Below, piece after piece: positions 44,741 to 57,532 of a stretch of 64,000 nt of DNA. The stretch comes from an uncultured Pseudoxanthomonas sp. (GTDB lineage: Bacteria > Pseudomonadota > Gammaproteobacteria > Xanthomonadales > Xanthomonadaceae). The notes below the pieces were generated by a model. The model saw nothing but the letters and a program-made list of their open reading frames with translations. It was not told where the DNA came from and made no database searches. Each line of letters starts with the position of its first letter. The stretch's first letter is position 1. Both the position numbers and the translations under genes were made by a program. The DNA is taken from positions 19,644 through 83,643 of the forward strand of contig NZ_CAMPJD010000013.1 of NCBI RefSeq assembly GCF_946886695.1. The letters run 5' to 3'.

Positions 44741-47305
44741 TCAGTACCGCACGCGCAGTGTCACGCCGTACATGCGGGGCGCGCCGAGGAAGGCATTGAA
44801 GGTGTTGAACGGGTTGTTCGGCGCCGGCGACACGTTCTGCAGCGGTCCATCGAAGCCGACCTGCACATAGTCCTCGTCAGTGATGTTGGTGCCCCAGAAC
44901 TCGAGCATCCAGCGCTGGTCCTGCGCACCGATGCCGAACCGTGCGTTGGCCACGGCGTAAGCGTCCTGCATCTTCTCCGGGTCGAGGTCGGAGCCGGTGT
45001 TGTACTCGGACACGTACTTGGCACCGATGTTGAAGCGCGCCATCAGGCTGCCCACATCCCACTCGTACGTCACCGATGCCGAACCCGACCACTTCGGCGC
45101 GAAGCTCATCTGCGCGCCAGGCAGCTTGTACAACGCGCCGGTGGGCGTCACGAAGTCACCGCCCGGGATGTTGTCGCCGTACTGCGTGTCGGCATACATC
45201 AGGCCGCCCTGCAGCATCAGGCCACGGATCGAGCGCGGCTGCCACAGCAGTTCCGCATCCAGGCCCTGCGAGGTGACTTCCGGGATCGAGCGCACCACGA
45301 AGCTGGTGCCGAGGAAACTGTTGAGCTGGAAGTCCTCGTACTTCTGGTGGAACAGCGTGGCGTTCAGCAACAGGTTGCCGTCCAGCCACGTGGTCTTGGC
45401 ACCCAGTTCATAGCTGTCGACGAACTCGCCTGCGAACGAGGTGTCGAGCACCGGCAGGATGCCCGTGCCGCCGCTGGACAGGCCGTTGGACGACTGCACG
45501 CGATCGAGGTTGAAGCCGCCGCCCTTGTAGCCGCGGGCGAACGAACCGTAGGTCATGACGTGCTCGTTCCAGCGGTACGCCGCCTTCAGCGTGCCGGACC
45601 ATTCCTTCTCTTCCCGCTCCTGCACCGTGTCGCGCGTGGGCGCGTTGTGCAAGGGGTTGGCCCACGGCAGGCACCCGTAGCCGACCACCGTCGGTGCCGC
45701 GGCACTGGCCTGCGCGACCGACAGGCCGCGCGCCACTAGCGCGGCGACGACCTGCGCCGGGTTGGCCAGCATCGAACCGCAGCCTGCACCGCCGTTCGGG
45801 TTGCTGTAGTTCGAGATCAGCGTCTTCTTCTCGCGGGTGTAGCGCAGGCCCAACGTGAGGTCCAGCGCGTCCGTGGCGTGCCAGGTGTTGTTGGTGAACA
45901 GCGCCGTGCTCTTGGCGCTCTGCTCATACGTGTCCAGCGCGCCGAGGCCGGCGAACACGGTGCCGAATGGGCGGCCCGTCGCCTGCGACAGGAACAGCGG
46001 CGCGGTCGGCGACTGGCCCAGGGCCGGATTGATGATCGACAGCAGCGCAACCGACAGATAGGGCTCGTAGTGCGAGCCGATGCGATAGGTCTCGGTACGG
46101 TCCAGGTCTTCGTCGGTATAGAACGCCCCGACCATCCAGTCGATGTGGTCGTTGCCGCCCGTCAGGCGGAATTCCTGGCTGAAGGTCTTGAAGCCGGTGA
46201 AGGACTCGTCCTCATCTGCCACGCGGTAGAGGATATCGGCCGTGCTGAAGTCATAGTCCAGGCCGTTGATCGCCTCCCACTCGCGCTGTGCGGTGATCGA
46301 CGTCAGCGTGGCGCCGCCGAACCAGGACGAATCCCAGTTCACCTCGACGGCCACGCCATTTTCCTTGATGTCCTGCGTGGTGGGACGGTTGCTGTAGGCC
46401 ACGCGGTCGAACGGATCGTCGCCCGGCGCCGCGACCGCCTTGCCGCCGACCAGGGCATTGAGGATCGCCGCCGTGGCACCCACCGTAGTCTGCACCGCCG
46501 CGCAGCAGTTCTCCTCACGGCTGGTGAAATCCCCGGACACCAGGATTTCCAGGTTCTCCGAGGGCTCCAGCAACAGCTTGCCGCGCACCGTGTGGAAGTT
46601 CTGGTCGTTGTCGTCGGTTTCCTGGCGCGGGCCGTTGCCCGTGCGGACATCCATCCAGCCGTCGCGCTTGCGCTTGGCGGCGTAGATGTTGAATGCGCCC
46701 ACTTCACCCAGCGCGTCGTTGTAGCTGCCGGACACGCCGAGCGCGCCGTAGTTGCCGACCGTGGCCTCGCCCTCCGCACTCTGGGTGTAGCTCGGGCGAC
46801 GGGTCACCACATTGATGACGCCGGCCGAGGTGTTCTTTCCGAACACGGTGCCCTGCGGCCCCTTCAGCACCTCGATGCGTTCAAGTTGCCCCAGATCACC
46901 GAAGCCGACGCTGTTGCGCGGACGGTACACGCCATCGATCACCACGCCGACCGATGACTCCAGGCCGACGTTGTCGCCCACGGTGCCTACGCCGCGGATA
47001 CGGGCGGTGGTGATGGCTTCACTCTGGGTGCTGGTGACGGTCAGGCCGGGCACCAGGACCTGCAGGTCCTTGATGTCGCGCACGCCGGTGTCCTGCAGCA
47101 GTTGCTCGGACACCGCCGTCACCGAGATCGGCACGTCCTGCATGGCCTCCTCGCGCTTCTGCGCGGTGACCGTCATGGTCGCCAAGGTGGTGGGTTCTTC
47201 CTCTGCCGCGGGTGCGGCCTGCTGCGCATACGCGTGCGAGCTGGCGCAGAGCGCGGCGAAGACGGCAAGTGAAAGCGCTTTGTGCCTGGGCGATGCGGTG
47301 ACCAT
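44741..47305 (-). CDS. TonB-dependent outer-membrane receptor
   Basis: An 854-residue receptor starting at ATG 47305, eight bases after GGAGGGGAG. The signal peptide ends near SHAYA-QQ (about residue 27). A TonB box-like segment TMTVTAQKREEAMQDVPISV leads into the plug domain, with RIRGVGTVGDN and VLKGPQGTVFGKNTSAGVINV as family motifs. The rest is a 22-strand barrel that ends in the aromatic residue Tyr (RVRY), the outer-membrane targeting signal. This subgroup takes up iron complexes, sugars or other nutrients; the substrate is unknown. It is divergent from mutS and has its own terminator. Confidence 0.92.
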   Translation of the reverse strand: MVTASPRHKALSLAVFAALCASSHAYAQQAAPAAEEEPTTLATMTVTAQKREEAMQDVPISVTAVSEQLLQDTGVRDIKDLQVLVPGLTVTSTQSEAITTARIRGVGTVGDNVGLESSVGVVIDGVYRPRNSVGFGDLGQLERIEVLKGPQGTVFGKNTSAGVINVVTRRPSYTQSAEGEATVGNYGALGVSGSYNDALGEVGAFNIYAAKRKRDGWMDVRTGNGPRQETDDNDQNFHTVRGKLLLEPSENLEILVSGDFTSREENCCAAVQTTVGATAAILNALVGGKAVAAPGDDPFDRVAYSNRPTTQDIKENGVAVEVNWDSSWFGGATLTSITAQREWEAINGLDYDFSTADILYRVADEDESFTGFKTFSQEFRLTGGNDHIDWMVGAFYTDEDLDRTETYRIGSHYEPYLSVALLSIINPALGQSPTAPLFLSQATGRPFGTVFAGLGALDTYEQSAKSTALFTNNTWHATDALDLTLGLRYTREKKTLISNYSNPNGGAGCGSMLANPAQVVAALVARGLSVAQASAAAPTVVGYGCLPWANPLHNAPTRDTVQEREEKEWSGTLKAAYRWNEHVMTYGSFARGYKGGGFNLDRVQSSNGLSSGGTGILPVLDTSFAGEFVDSYELGAKTTWLDGNLLLNATLFHQKYEDFQLNSFLGTSFVVRSIPEVTSQGLDAELLWQPRSIRGLMLQGGLMYADTQYGDNIPGGDFVTPTGALYKLPGAQMSFAPKWSGSASVTYEWDVGSLMARFNIGAKYVSEYNTGSDLDPEKMQDAYAVANARFGIGAQDQRWMLEFWGTNITDEDYVQVGFDGPLQNVSPAPNNPFNTFNAFLGAPRMYGVTLRVRY

Positions 47306-47629
47306 GTTCTCCCCTCCAAGGGTCATGTGCTGACGACGGGTGCTTGTGTGTTTCAGGATGTAGCGTGCAGTGATGCCGTTGTGGCGAACGCAACTCCCCT
47401 TGCGTCAACGCGAAATTAACACCCACTTCACAGCACGGCATTCTGCACTGCGTCGATACGCAGGCCATCACTTTGGCATGGATAAGTCACTGATTTTCCG
47501 AACGATCGTGCGGAACTTCCATTACGCGTGCTACCAACCGATGTGTTTGCACCTCGTTCCACACCGCGGTCACGTACGCCCAACCGCTACAATCAGCACC
47601 CTTTCGCACTTCCCCTCCCCACAGGCCTC
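47306..47629 (+). other. Divergent intergenic region TonB receptor - mutS
   Basis: The 324 bases hold no convincing gene. For mutS a TACAAT box at 47588-47593 could serve as a -10 with a leader of about 30 bases, but no good -35 pairs with it. An in-frame ATG at 47528 opens the mutS frame, though homologues do not start there. The receptor side has only the strong ribosome site next to its start. Confidence 0.5.
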
Positions 47630-50206
47630 GTGAGCAAAGACAAGTCGGAACACACGCCCTTGATGAAGCAGTTCTTCGCCGCCAAGGCGGAGTACCCGGA
47701 CCTTCTGCTGCTGTTCCGGATGGGCGACTTCTACGAGCTGTTCTACGACGATGCCCGCAAGGCGGCCCGGCTGCTCGACATCACCCTGACCCAGCGCGGC
47801 AGTTCGGGCGGCGCGCCAATCCCGATGGCGGGCGTGCCCGTCCATGCCTGCGAAGGTTATCTGGCCCGGCTGGTGGCGCTGGGCGAATCGGTGGCGATCT
47901 GCGAGCAGATCGGCGATCCGGCACTGGCGAAGGGCCTCGTCGAACGGAAAGTGGTGCGCGTGGTCACCCCAGGCACCGTGACCGACGAAGCCTTGCTCAA
48001 CGAGCGTCGCGACACCCTGCTCATGACTGTCGCGCGAGGCCGCTCGGGCTATGGCCTTGCGTGGGCAGACCTGGCTGGCGGCCGCTTCATGGTCAACGAA
48101 GTGGACAGCGATGACGCCCTGGAGGCCGAACTCTCCCGCCTGGAGCCAGCCGAGCTGCTGGTGCCCGACGAAGAAGGCTGGCCGGCATTCCTGCAGCAGC
48201 GCACGGGCGTCCGCCGACGCGCGCCCTGGCTGTTCGATCCCGACAGCGGCCGGCGGCAGCTGCTGAACTTCTTCGGCCTGCACGATCTCAGCGGCTTCGG
48301 CATCGACGACAAGCCGCTCGCCACGGGCGCCGCGGGCGCCCTGCTCGGCTATGTGGAAGAAACCCAGAAGCAGCGCCTGCCCCACCTGACCGCGATCGCG
48401 GTGGAATCGGCCGGCGATGCCATCGCCATGAACGCGGCCACGCGTCGCCACCTGGAACTCGATACGCGCGTCGACGGCGACACGCGACACACGCTGCTCG
48501 GCGTGCTCGATTCCACCATCACGCCGATGGGGGGGCGCCTGCTGCGTCGCTGGCTGCACCGGCCACTGCGCGACCAGCGTGTGCTGGGCGAACGTCACCA
48601 GGCCGTGGCCACGCTGATCGAACACGGTACCGACCGCGAACTGCGGACGGGCTTCCGTGCACTGGGCGATGTGGAACGCATCCTCACCCGCGTGGCGTTG
48701 CGCTCCGCGCGGCCGCGCGACCTGTCCACCCTGCGCGATGGCCTCGCCCTGTTGCCGGACGTGCGTTCGCACCTGGTGCCGCTGGACGCGCCGCGCCTGC
48801 AGGCGCTGGCGATGGAACTCGGTGAGCACGCCGATACCGCGTCGCTGCTGCTGGCTGCCATCGCCCCGCAGCCACCGCTCAAACTCACTGATGGTGGCGT
48901 GCTGGCCGACGGCTACGATGCGGAACTGGACGAACTGCGCCAACTCAGCACCCACGCGGACCAGTTCCTCGTCGACCTGGAAGCCCGGGAACGCGAGAGC
49001 AGCGGCATTCCCACGCTGAAGGTGGGCTACAACCGCGTGCACGGCTATTACATCGAGATCAGCAAGGGCCAGGCGGAGAAGGCCCCGGTGCACTACACGC
49101 GCCGGCAGACATTGACCGGCGCCGAGCGCTACATCACCGAAGAGCTGAAGCAGTTCGAGGACAAAGTGCTTTCGGCGCGCGAACGCGCGCTGTCGCGCGA
49201 GAAGCTGCTCTACGACGCGCTGCTGGACACGCTCAACGAGCGACTCGAACCGCTGAAGCGCTGTGCCGCCGCGCTCAGCGAACTCGATGTGCTCACCGCC
49301 TTCGCCGAGCGGGCGCAGGCGCTGGACTGGACCCAGCCGGAACTCAACGATGTGCCGGGCCTGCGGATCGAGCGCGGCCGCCACCCCGTGGTGGAAGCGG
49401 TGCGCAAGGAACCCTTCGAGCCCAACGACCTGCACCTGCACGAAGACCGGCGCATGCTGGTCATCACCGGCCCGAACATGGGCGGCAAGAGCACCTACAT
49501 GCGGCAGAACGCGCTGATCGTGCTGCTCGCCCACATCGGCAGCTTCGTGCCCGCCTCGCGCGCCGTCATCGGCCCGGTCGACCGCATCCTCACCCGCATC
49601 GGCGCCGGCGACGATCTCGCGCGCGGGCAGTCCACCTTCATGGTCGAGATGGCGGAGACCAGCTACATCCTGCACCACGCCACCGCGCAGTCACTGGTGC
49701 TGATGGACGAGATCGGCCGCGGCACGTCGACCTATGACGGCCTGGCGCTGGCCGACGCCGTCGCGCGCCATCTCGCGGCAACCAACCGCTGCCACACCTT
49801 GTTCGCCACCCACTATTTCGAATTGACCGCGTTGGCCAACGAAACAGGCAGCGGCATCGCCAACGTGCATCTCGATGCCGTCGAACACGGCGATACGCTG
49901 GTTTTCATGCACGCGGTGAAGGAAGGCGCGGCGGACCGCAGCTTCGGCCTGCAGGTGGCCGCACTTGCCGGCCTGCCCAGGACCACGTTGCAGCAGGCAC
50001 GTCGTCGCCTGGCCGAACTGGAGCAGCGTGGCCGCGATACGCACGCCTCGGACATGGCTCCCCAGGCGCTCGACGCCCCGCAGCAGTTTGGCTTGTTCTC
50101 CGCCAGGCCCTCGGCCGCGCAGGAAGCGCTTGCCGCGATCGATCCCGACGAACTGACACCCAAGCAGGCACTCGAAGCCATGTACCGGCTGAAAGCCCTG
50201 CTCTGA
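47630..50206 (+). CDS. mutS: DNA mismatch repair protein MutS
   Basis: An 858-residue MutS from GTG 47630 ([16 protein letters not shown]); the frame is open to ATG 47528, but family members start as chosen here. The mismatch-binding Phe and Glu lie in [12 protein letters not shown] (about 28-39), the Walker A motif GPNMGGKST at about 615, and [14 protein letters not shown] the Walker B region. The C-terminal tail [19 protein letters not shown] is the beta-clamp/tetramer region. MutS recognises mismatches and starts repair with MutL. No Shine-Dalgarno is visible next to the GTG. Confidence 0.97.
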   Translation: MSKDKSEHTPLMKQFFAAKAEYPDLLLLFRMGDFYELFYDDARKAARLLDITLTQRGSSGGAPIPMAGVPVHACEGYLARLVALGESVAICEQIGDPALAKGLVERKVVRVVTPGTVTDEALLNERRDTLLMTVARGRSGYGLAWADLAGGRFMVNEVDSDDALEAELSRLEPAELLVPDEEGWPAFLQQRTGVRRRAPWLFDPDSGRRQLLNFFGLHDLSGFGIDDKPLATGAAGALLGYVEETQKQRLPHLTAIAVESAGDAIAMNAATRRHLELDTRVDGDTRHTLLGVLDSTITPMGGRLLRRWLHRPLRDQRVLGERHQAVATLIEHGTDRELRTGFRALGDVERILTRVALRSARPRDLSTLRDGLALLPDVRSHLVPLDAPRLQALAMELGEHADTASLLLAAIAPQPPLKLTDGGVLADGYDAELDELRQLSTHADQFLVDLEARERESSGIPTLKVGYNRVHGYYIEISKGQAEKAPVHYTRRQTLTGAERYITEELKQFEDKVLSARERALSREKLLYDALLDTLNERLEPLKRCAAALSELDVLTAFAERAQALDWTQPELNDVPGLRIERGRHPVVEAVRKEPFEPNDLHLHEDRRMLVITGPNMGGKSTYMRQNALIVLLAHIGSFVPASRAVIGPVDRILTRIGAGDDLARGQSTFMVEMAETSYILHHATAQSLVLMDEIGRGTSTYDGLALADAVARHLAATNRCHTLFATHYFELTALANETGSGIANVHLDAVEHGDTLVFMHAVKEGAADRSFGLQVAALAGLPRTTLQQARRRLAELEQRGRDTHASDMAPQALDAPQQFGLFSARPSAAQEALAAIDPDELTPKQALEAMYRLKALL

Positions 50207-52888
<2,682 letters not shown>

Positions 52889-53040
52889 TCCGACGGGCGC
52901 CGGACGGCCTGCACACCTGCGGTGTGTGCGGGCCGATCCCGGCCCGCCGGTCGGCGCCCGCTATTGTGAGGCGGTGGTCACATCGTTTGGCGCTAGGATG
53001 ATCGTCGCCACTATCACTCGTCCAGGAGGACGGCCACACG

Positions 53041-53658
53041 ATGAGCAACCAGTCACTCGCAGAAGAACTTTTCGCCCAACTGCAGGGCGCACCGCTGCAG
53101 CAGGTCTCGCAGCAACTCGGCGTGGGACAGATGCAGACCTCCGGCGCCGTGGCGGCGGCCCTGCCCTTGCTGCTGGGTGCGCTGGGCAAGAATGCCGCGC
53201 AGCCCCAGGGCGCCGAGGCGCTGTTCGGCGCGCTGCAGAAAGACCATGCCGGCCTGGATCTTGGCAGCGTGCTGGGTGCGGTGCTGGGAGGTGGCTCGGC
53301 CCCCAGTCGCCAGACGGATGGGGCCGCCATCCTCGGTCACATCTTTGGCGGATCCCAGCCGCGGGCGGAAGCCAGCCTCGGCCAGGCGACGGGACTGGGC
53401 GGCGACAAGTCGGCGATGCTGATGAAGATACTGGCACCCATCGTGCTGTCCTTCCTGGCCCAGCGTTTCCTGGGCCAAGGCAACGCCAACCCGAGCGCAC
53501 TGGGCCAGGTACTGGGCCAGGAGCGGCAGGTCGCGCAGCAGCAAGGCGGACTGGGTGGGGGCCTGCTCGGCGCCGTGCTTGACCAGGACGGCGACGGCCA
53601 ACTGGGCCTGGGCGACATCCTCAAGATCGGCAGCGGCATGCTGGGCGGCGGACGCTGA
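53041..53658 (+). CDS. DUF937 domain-containing protein
   Basis: A 205-residue low-complexity protein of unknown function. Residues 1-90 (LFAQLQGAPLQQVSQQLG, then ALPLLLGALGKNA) match the DUF937/YidB-like fold, and the rest is rich in Gly, Ala and Gln with the C-terminal repeat DQDGDGQLGLGDILK, which looks like a calcium-binding dockerin/EF-hand loop. No signal peptide is visible. A ribosome site AGGAGG lies nine bases upstream. A terminator follows after 32 bases. Function is not known. Confidence 0.85.
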   Translation: MSNQSLAEELFAQLQGAPLQQVSQQLGVGQMQTSGAVAAALPLLLGALGKNAAQPQGAEALFGALQKDHAGLDLGSVLGAVLGGGSAPSRQTDGAAILGHIFGGSQPRAEASLGQATGLGGDKSAMLMKILAPIVLSFLAQRFLGQGNANPSALGQVLGQERQVAQQQGGLGGGLLGAVLDQDGDGQLGLGDILKIGSGMLGGGR

Positions 53659-53690
53659 TCCGCTTACGCGCAGCGCGACGCAACGACAAG

Positions 53691-53716
53691 GAAGGGCGCC
53701 ATCGGCGCCCTTCTTC
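53691..53716 (+). terminator. Rho-independent terminator of the DUF937 gene
   Basis: GAAGGGCGCC (53691-53700) pairs with GGCGCCCTTC (53704-53713) around a three-base loop and is followed by a short TTC-rich tail. It could also stop the convergent S4 protein gene, which ends at 53730. Confidence 0.75.
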
Positions 53717-53729
53717 ATGTGGCATGACG

Positions 53730-54131
53730 CTACAGGGCGTCGATGTCGCCCAGTGCGCGGATCAACCGGCGGGCACGCTTGTCCGGACGTGACTGCGGTG
53801 CTTGGTAGCCGGCACGCTCGGCCTGCCGTGCCGCCAGCGCGGCGACACGCCGCGCCCGGGAGTCGTCGGACTCCACGTACAGCGCCTGCGCCACGGCTGC
53901 CGGGCCGCGCTTGTCGCTGAGCGCACGGACTTCGATCTCGAATACGTCCTCGCCCCGCGTCACCGCCAGCACGTCGCCCACCCGCACCGCGCGCGAGGAT
54001 TTCGCGCGCTGTCCCGCCGCGTCGACCTTGCCAGTCTCGATGGCCTGCTTGGCCAGGCTGCGCGTCCTGAAGAAACGGGCCGCCCAGAGCCACAGATCCA
54101 GGCGGACGGAAGCATCGGAAGAATCGGTCAT
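53730..54131 (-). CDS. hslR: S4 RNA-binding domain protein, Hsp15 (HslR) family
   Basis: A 133-residue basic protein. An S4 domain covers residues 9-70 (VRLDLWLWAARFFRTRSLAKQA, the first helix and RNA-binding surface), followed by a basic tail (RRVAALAARQ, KRARRLIRALG). Hsp15 of E. coli binds the 50S subunit with a stuck nascent tRNA and helps rescue it after heat or translation stress. Family and length match. It stands alone, convergent with the DUF937 gene. Confidence 0.88.
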   Translation of the reverse strand: MTDSSDASVRLDLWLWAARFFRTRSLAKQAIETGKVDAAGQRAKSSRAVRVGDVLAVTRGEDVFEIEVRALSDKRGPAAVAQALYVESDDSRARRVAALAARQAERAGYQAPQSRPDKRARRLIRALGDIDAL

Positions 54132-54249
54132 CGGAATATCGGGAGTGCCGCCTCAGGGCAGGCGTGCAGGGAGAATGGGAAACCGCAGCTCGGCCGTGTG
54201 CCCGCAAGCACCCCGGCACGCCTCAGTCTGCAACGGAATGCGCCCGCCG

Positions 54250-54281
54250 AAAACGCAAACGGCCACCCGAAGGTGGCCGTT
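54250..54281 (-). terminator. Rho-independent terminator after rplS
   Basis: A 10-bp stem AACGGCCACC / GGTGGCCGTT with a CGAA loop (TTCG on the minus strand) lies 23 bases after the rplS stop. On the minus strand the tail is only TTTGCGTTTTC, so termination may be partial. Confidence 0.75.
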
Positions 54282-54304
54282 CCTGCGACACGCTTGCGCC
54301 GGAC

Positions 54305-54712
54305 TTACTCGGCGGAAGCAGCGGCTGCAGCGGCGGCCTGGCGGGCGACCTTGGCGGCGGCGTTGGCAGCCAGGTCTTCCTTGATGCGGGCGGCCTTGCC
54401 TTCCAGTTCGCGCAGGTAGTACAGCTTGCCGGCGCGGACCTTGCCGCGGCGCTTCACTTCGACCGAGTCGATGGTGGCGCTGTGGGTCTGGAACACGCGC
54501 TCGACGCCGTAGCCGTGCGAGATCTTGCGGACGGTGAACGCGGAGTTCAGGCCGGCGTTCTTCTTGGCGATGACAACGCCTTCGTACGCCTGCACGCGCT
54601 CACGGTTGCCTTCCTTCACTTTCACGTTGACGACCACGGTGTCACCGGGGCCGAACGCGGGCAGCTCGCGCGTGATCTGGGAGGCTTCGAATTCCTGGAG
54701 GAGCTTGCTCAT
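54305..54712 (-). CDS. rplS: 50S ribosomal protein L19
   Basis: A 135-residue ribosomal protein from ATG 54712. [22 protein letters not shown], the [19 protein letters not shown] region and [19 protein letters not shown] are the L19 signature. L19 sits at the 30S-50S interface. It is the last gene of rpsP-rimM-trmD-rplS; the C-terminus has an Ala-rich extension (about 115-135) found in Xanthomonadaceae. The 149-base gap to trmD may hold an extra promoter. Confidence 0.98.
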   Translation of the reverse strand: MSKLLQEFEASQITRELPAFGPGDTVVVNVKVKEGNRERVQAYEGVVIAKKNAGLNSAFTVRKISHGYGVERVFQTHSATIDSVEVKRRGKVRAGKLYYLRELEGKAARIKEDLAANAAAKVARQAAAAAAASAE

Positions 54713-54861
54713 GTTGGCACCAATGCTTGTATGCGTGATTGTGTCTTGCGACAACGGAAACTGATGCGGTCGCCGGATTGCGCCGCACGATATTGTTATG
54801 GGATCCGGGGGCGTGAACCGCCCAAGGGTCGCGCATTCTACCGGATCCGCAGCCGGACTGG

Positions 54862-55620
54862 CTACCCTGCCCCGTCCCCGCCGGCTTGGCCTGCCCGGAA
54901 GGCGGCCAGCAGGACCTTGTCGGCCTTGGACAGACCCGCCTCGTCCAGCAGGTCGGGCCGGCGCAACCAGGTTCGCCCCAGCGCCTGCTGGCGACGCCAG
55001 CGGGCGATGGCGGCATGGTCGCCGGACCGCAGGACCACCGGGACGTCACCCAACGGGTGGCTGGATGGGTGGGTGAAATGGGGGCAATCGAGCAGGCCAT
55101 CGCCTTCGAAACTGTCCTGGATGGCCGAATCCGCATCGTTCAGCGCGCCGTCCTGCAGACGGCCGACCGCGTCGATGACCACGGCGGCCGCCAGTTCTCC
55201 CCCGGACAGCACGTAGTCGCCGATGGACAGTTCCTCGTCCACCTCGGCATCGAGGAAACGCTCGTCCACGCCCTCGTAGCGGCCGCACAGCAGGATCATG
55301 CGCGGCAGCGCGGCCAGTTCGCGCGCCTTCTTCTGGGTCAGCGGCGCACCCTGGGGGCTCAGATAGATCAGGGGCGCCGGCGCGGCATCCGCGGCACGGA
55401 CCGCCTCCAGGCAGGCTTGCAGCGGCTCGATCATCATCACCATCCCGGGACCGCCACCGAACGGGCGGTCGTCCACACGGCGATAACCGCCGGTGGCGTA
55501 GTCGCGCGGATTCCAGCCATGCAGCGACAGCAGCCCACGCTCCTGCGCGCGGCCGACCACGCCCACGGCGGCCGCCTGGGCGATGAATTCGGGGAACAGG
55601 GTCATGACGTCGATACGCAT
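54862..55620 (-). CDS. trmD: tRNA (guanine-N1)-methyltransferase TrmD
   Basis: A 252-residue SPOUT-class methyltransferase from ATG 55620. [12 protein letters not shown] is the standard start, and [13 protein letters not shown] with [19 protein letters not shown] forms the trefoil knot that binds S-adenosylmethionine. It methylates G37 in tRNAs to prevent frameshifting. The gene lies between rimM (63 bases upstream) and rplS in the conserved operon. Confidence 0.97.
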   Translation of the reverse strand: MRIDVMTLFPEFIAQAAAVGVVGRAQERGLLSLHGWNPRDYATGGYRRVDDRPFGGGPGMVMMIEPLQACLEAVRAADAAPAPLIYLSPQGAPLTQKKARELAALPRMILLCGRYEGVDERFLDAEVDEELSIGDYVLSGGELAAAVVIDAVGRLQDGALNDADSAIQDSFEGDGLLDCPHFTHPSSHPLGDVPVVLRSGDHAAIARWRRQQALGRTWLRRPDLLDEAGLSKADKVLLAAFRAGQAGGDGAG

Positions 55621-55683
55621 GGCGATCGGCTGCAACTCGGTGGGGACGCAGGGTAACCGCCACGGCGGTCGCCGGCGAGGCGG

Positions 55684-56211
55684 CTAGAACTCGGGATCCC
55701 AGTCCACGGTGACCACGCCCGCCTCGAAATCCACCGAGCGGACGTAATCGGGATCCACGAACGGAATCAGGCGCTCGCGGTCGCCACGCGCCACCAGCAC
55801 ATCGTTCGCGCCGGTCGAGAACAGGTGCGAGACGGTGCCGAAATCGGTGCCGTCCACATTGACCACGCGCAGGCCTTCCAGATCGACCCAGTAGAACTCG
55901 CCGGCACTCGGCGGCGGCAAGGCCGAACGCGGAACGAAGATCTCCAGCCCGCGCATGGCCTCGACTTCATCGCGGTCCTCCACGCCCGGCAGCGTGGCCA
56001 CCAGGTGCTTGCCCGAGGCCTTGCCACGGGCGCCCGTGAACTCGCGTTCGGCGCCGCTGGCGTCGCGCAGCGTCCACGGCTGGTAGCGGAAGATGGCCTC
56101 GCGCGGCTCGGTCCAGGATTCGATCTTGATCTGGCCGCGCACACCAAAAGCGCCCAGGAGCCTTCCCAGCAGAATCATCTTCTGCGGGGTCGGTGGGCGC
56201 TCGGTGTTCAT
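55684..56211 (-). CDS. rimM: Ribosome maturation factor RimM
   Basis: A 175-residue protein from ATG 56211; the open frame to 56331 is unsupported. [21 protein letters not shown] is the N-terminal barrel (GxxGVxGxxK/R), and [18 protein letters not shown] starts the PRC-barrel domain. RimM binds S19 and helps mature the 30S head. The gene follows rpsP by 38 bases. Confidence 0.97.
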   Translation of the reverse strand: MNTERPPTPQKMILLGRLLGAFGVRGQIKIESWTEPREAIFRYQPWTLRDASGAEREFTGARGKASGKHLVATLPGVEDRDEVEAMRGLEIFVPRSALPPPSAGEFYWVDLEGLRVVNVDGTDFGTVSHLFSTGANDVLVARGDRERLIPFVDPDYVRSVDFEAGVVTVDWDPEF

Positions 56212-56249
56212 GCGGACAGGAGGCCGCGCATCAGGCGCGGCCTGACCAC

Positions 56250-56507
56250 TCAGGCCGCCGGAGCGGACTTGGCGGCTTCCTTGTACAGGTTGCGGACCTT
56301 CTCGGTCAGCTGCGCGCCGTTGCCGACCCAATGGTCTACACGGGCGATGTCCAGCTCGATGCGCTTTTCGTTGCCGGCGGCGACCGGGTTGTAGTAACCC
56401 ACGCGCTCGATGTTGCGACCGTCACGCGCGCTGCGCGAGTCGGTGACGATGATGTGGTAGAAGGGGCGCTTCTTCGCGCCGCCGCGGGTGAGACGGATCT
56501 TGACCAT
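56250..56507 (-). CDS. rpsP: 30S ribosomal protein S16
   Basis: An 85-residue protein with the S16 signature [19 protein letters not shown] and [22 protein letters not shown]16 is a primary assembly protein of the 30S subunit. It is the first gene of the rpsP-rimM-trmD-rplS operon; the intergenic stretch upstream carries a TAGAAT box at 56562-56557. Confidence 0.98.
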   Translation of the reverse strand: MVKIRLTRGGAKKRPFYHIIVTDSRSARDGRNIERVGYYNPVAAGNEKRIELDIARVDHWVGNGAQLTEKVRNLYKEAAKSAPAA

Positions 56508-56556
56508 GGTGTTTTCCAGTGTTGCCCAGTCGCCAGAATGGCGAGGTAAGCCGGCT

Positions 56557-56562
56557 ATTCTA
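56557..56562 (-). promoter_or_regulatory. Possible -10 box of the rpsP operon
   Basis: TAGAAT on the minus strand lies about 50 bases upstream of the rpsP start and differs from TATAAT at one base. No convincing -35 sits 16-18 bases upstream, so the call is tentative. Confidence 0.4.
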
Positions 56563-56613
56563 AGCCATTGAATCCGTCAGGAAAACCCCGCCCCCGACCG
56601 GTAATCCGGCGGG

Positions 56614-57414
56614 TCAGGCCAGGGGTTCCCACGGCACGGACTGCAGGACAGCTTTCAGGCGCGCCATCAGGGCGGTATCAGTCCGCCATGCGACACCATC
56701 CACCGCGTTCACCGGCTGCAGTCCGCTGGCGTTGCAGGCGAAGCCCGCCCGGTAACGGTCCAGATCCGCCAGCATGACCGGTCCATTGCGCTGCGCGACC
56801 CCCGCCCCGTCCAGCGCCTGTCGCAGCAGCCGCTCGGCCGTGCCGCGCAATGCCGGCCCCTCGGGCCAGGTCACTGCGGCACCGTCCCACAGGCCCAGGT
56901 TCCAGATCGACCCCTCGACCACCTGCCCGGCCGGATCGACGAACAGTGCGTCGTCGTACCCCTCCGCCACCGCCTGGCGGCGGTAGTGGAACAGCGGGAA
57001 GGTGCCCACGTGCTTGTACTGCGGCAGCGGACGTACGAACGGATAAGACTTCACCTTCAGCGCAGGCTTGTCCGGTGATGACAGCGGCGACAGCGTCACC
57101 AGCACATCCGGGGTGACGGTTCGCGCCGGATCGCGGTAGTCGAAGCGCGTGGAGAACACGGTGATGCGCACCGATGCATCGCGCAGGTCAGCCTGCTCCA
57201 TCACCTGCGCGGCCTGCTTCACTGCATCGTCGCCATCCAGCGCGCTACCGAACAGCGCGAGCGTGGCCTCTTCCAGTCGCTGCATGTGCAGCGCACGTCC
57301 CTGCACCGCGCCATCGCGCACCTGCATCGAGGTGAAGTGGCCGTAGTTGGCTAGCGCCAGTGCGCGCAGGTCGTCGGCAGTGGCGGGTTGGCCGTTGAGG
57401 AAAGCGGAGGTCAT
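56614..57414 (-). CDS. Class IV aminotransferase family protein (PabC/Ilv/D-aa type)
   Basis: A 266-residue fold-type IV PLP enzyme. YKHVGTFPLFHYRRQA holds the likely PLP Lys134, VVEGSIWNLGLWD the conserved Glu and Asn, and the C-terminal FACNASGLQPV the phosphate-contact region. Family members are aminodeoxychorismate lyases, branched-chain or D-amino-acid aminotransferases. Its length suits PabC-type enzymes, but the active-site residues do not decide the substrate. It stands alone between rpsP and the REP element. Confidence 0.8.
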   Translation of the reverse strand: MTSAFLNGQPATADDLRALALANYGHFTSMQVRDGAVQGRALHMQRLEEATLALFGSALDGDDAVKQAAQVMEQADLRDASVRITVFSTRFDYRDPARTVTPDVLVTLSPLSSPDKPALKVKSYPFVRPLPQYKHVGTFPLFHYRRQAVAEGYDDALFVDPAGQVVEGSIWNLGLWDGAAVTWPEGPALRGTAERLLRQALDGAGVAQRNGPVMLADLDRYRAGFACNASGLQPVNAVDGVAWRTDTALMARLKAVLQSVPWEPLA

Positions 57415-57434
57415 GCGGCGCCTGGCTTTTTCAA

Positions 57435-57520
57435 TGTAGGAGCGACGAGAGTCGCGACCGCGAGAACGAAAACACCATGGAGACCGACGGCATCCGGTCG
57501 CGACTCACGTCGCTCCTACA
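57435..57520. repeat. REP-like inverted repeat, copy 1
   Basis: TGTAGGAGCGACGAGAGTCG (57435-57454, continuing to 57460) is matched by its inverse at 57495-57520, with two mismatches and a 34-base spacer. Such GTAGGAGCGACG palindromes are the extragenic repeats of Xanthomonas, Stenotrophomonas and relatives, mobilised by RAYT transposases. It lies between the 5' end of the aminotransferase gene and the 3' end of ffh. Confidence 0.85.
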
Positions 57521-57532
57521 GAAAGTCGGCTC

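Noticed and set aside
47570..49678. Minus-strand frame of 702 codons opposite mutS
   Set aside because: Antisense shadow; mutS motifs are complete on the plus strand.
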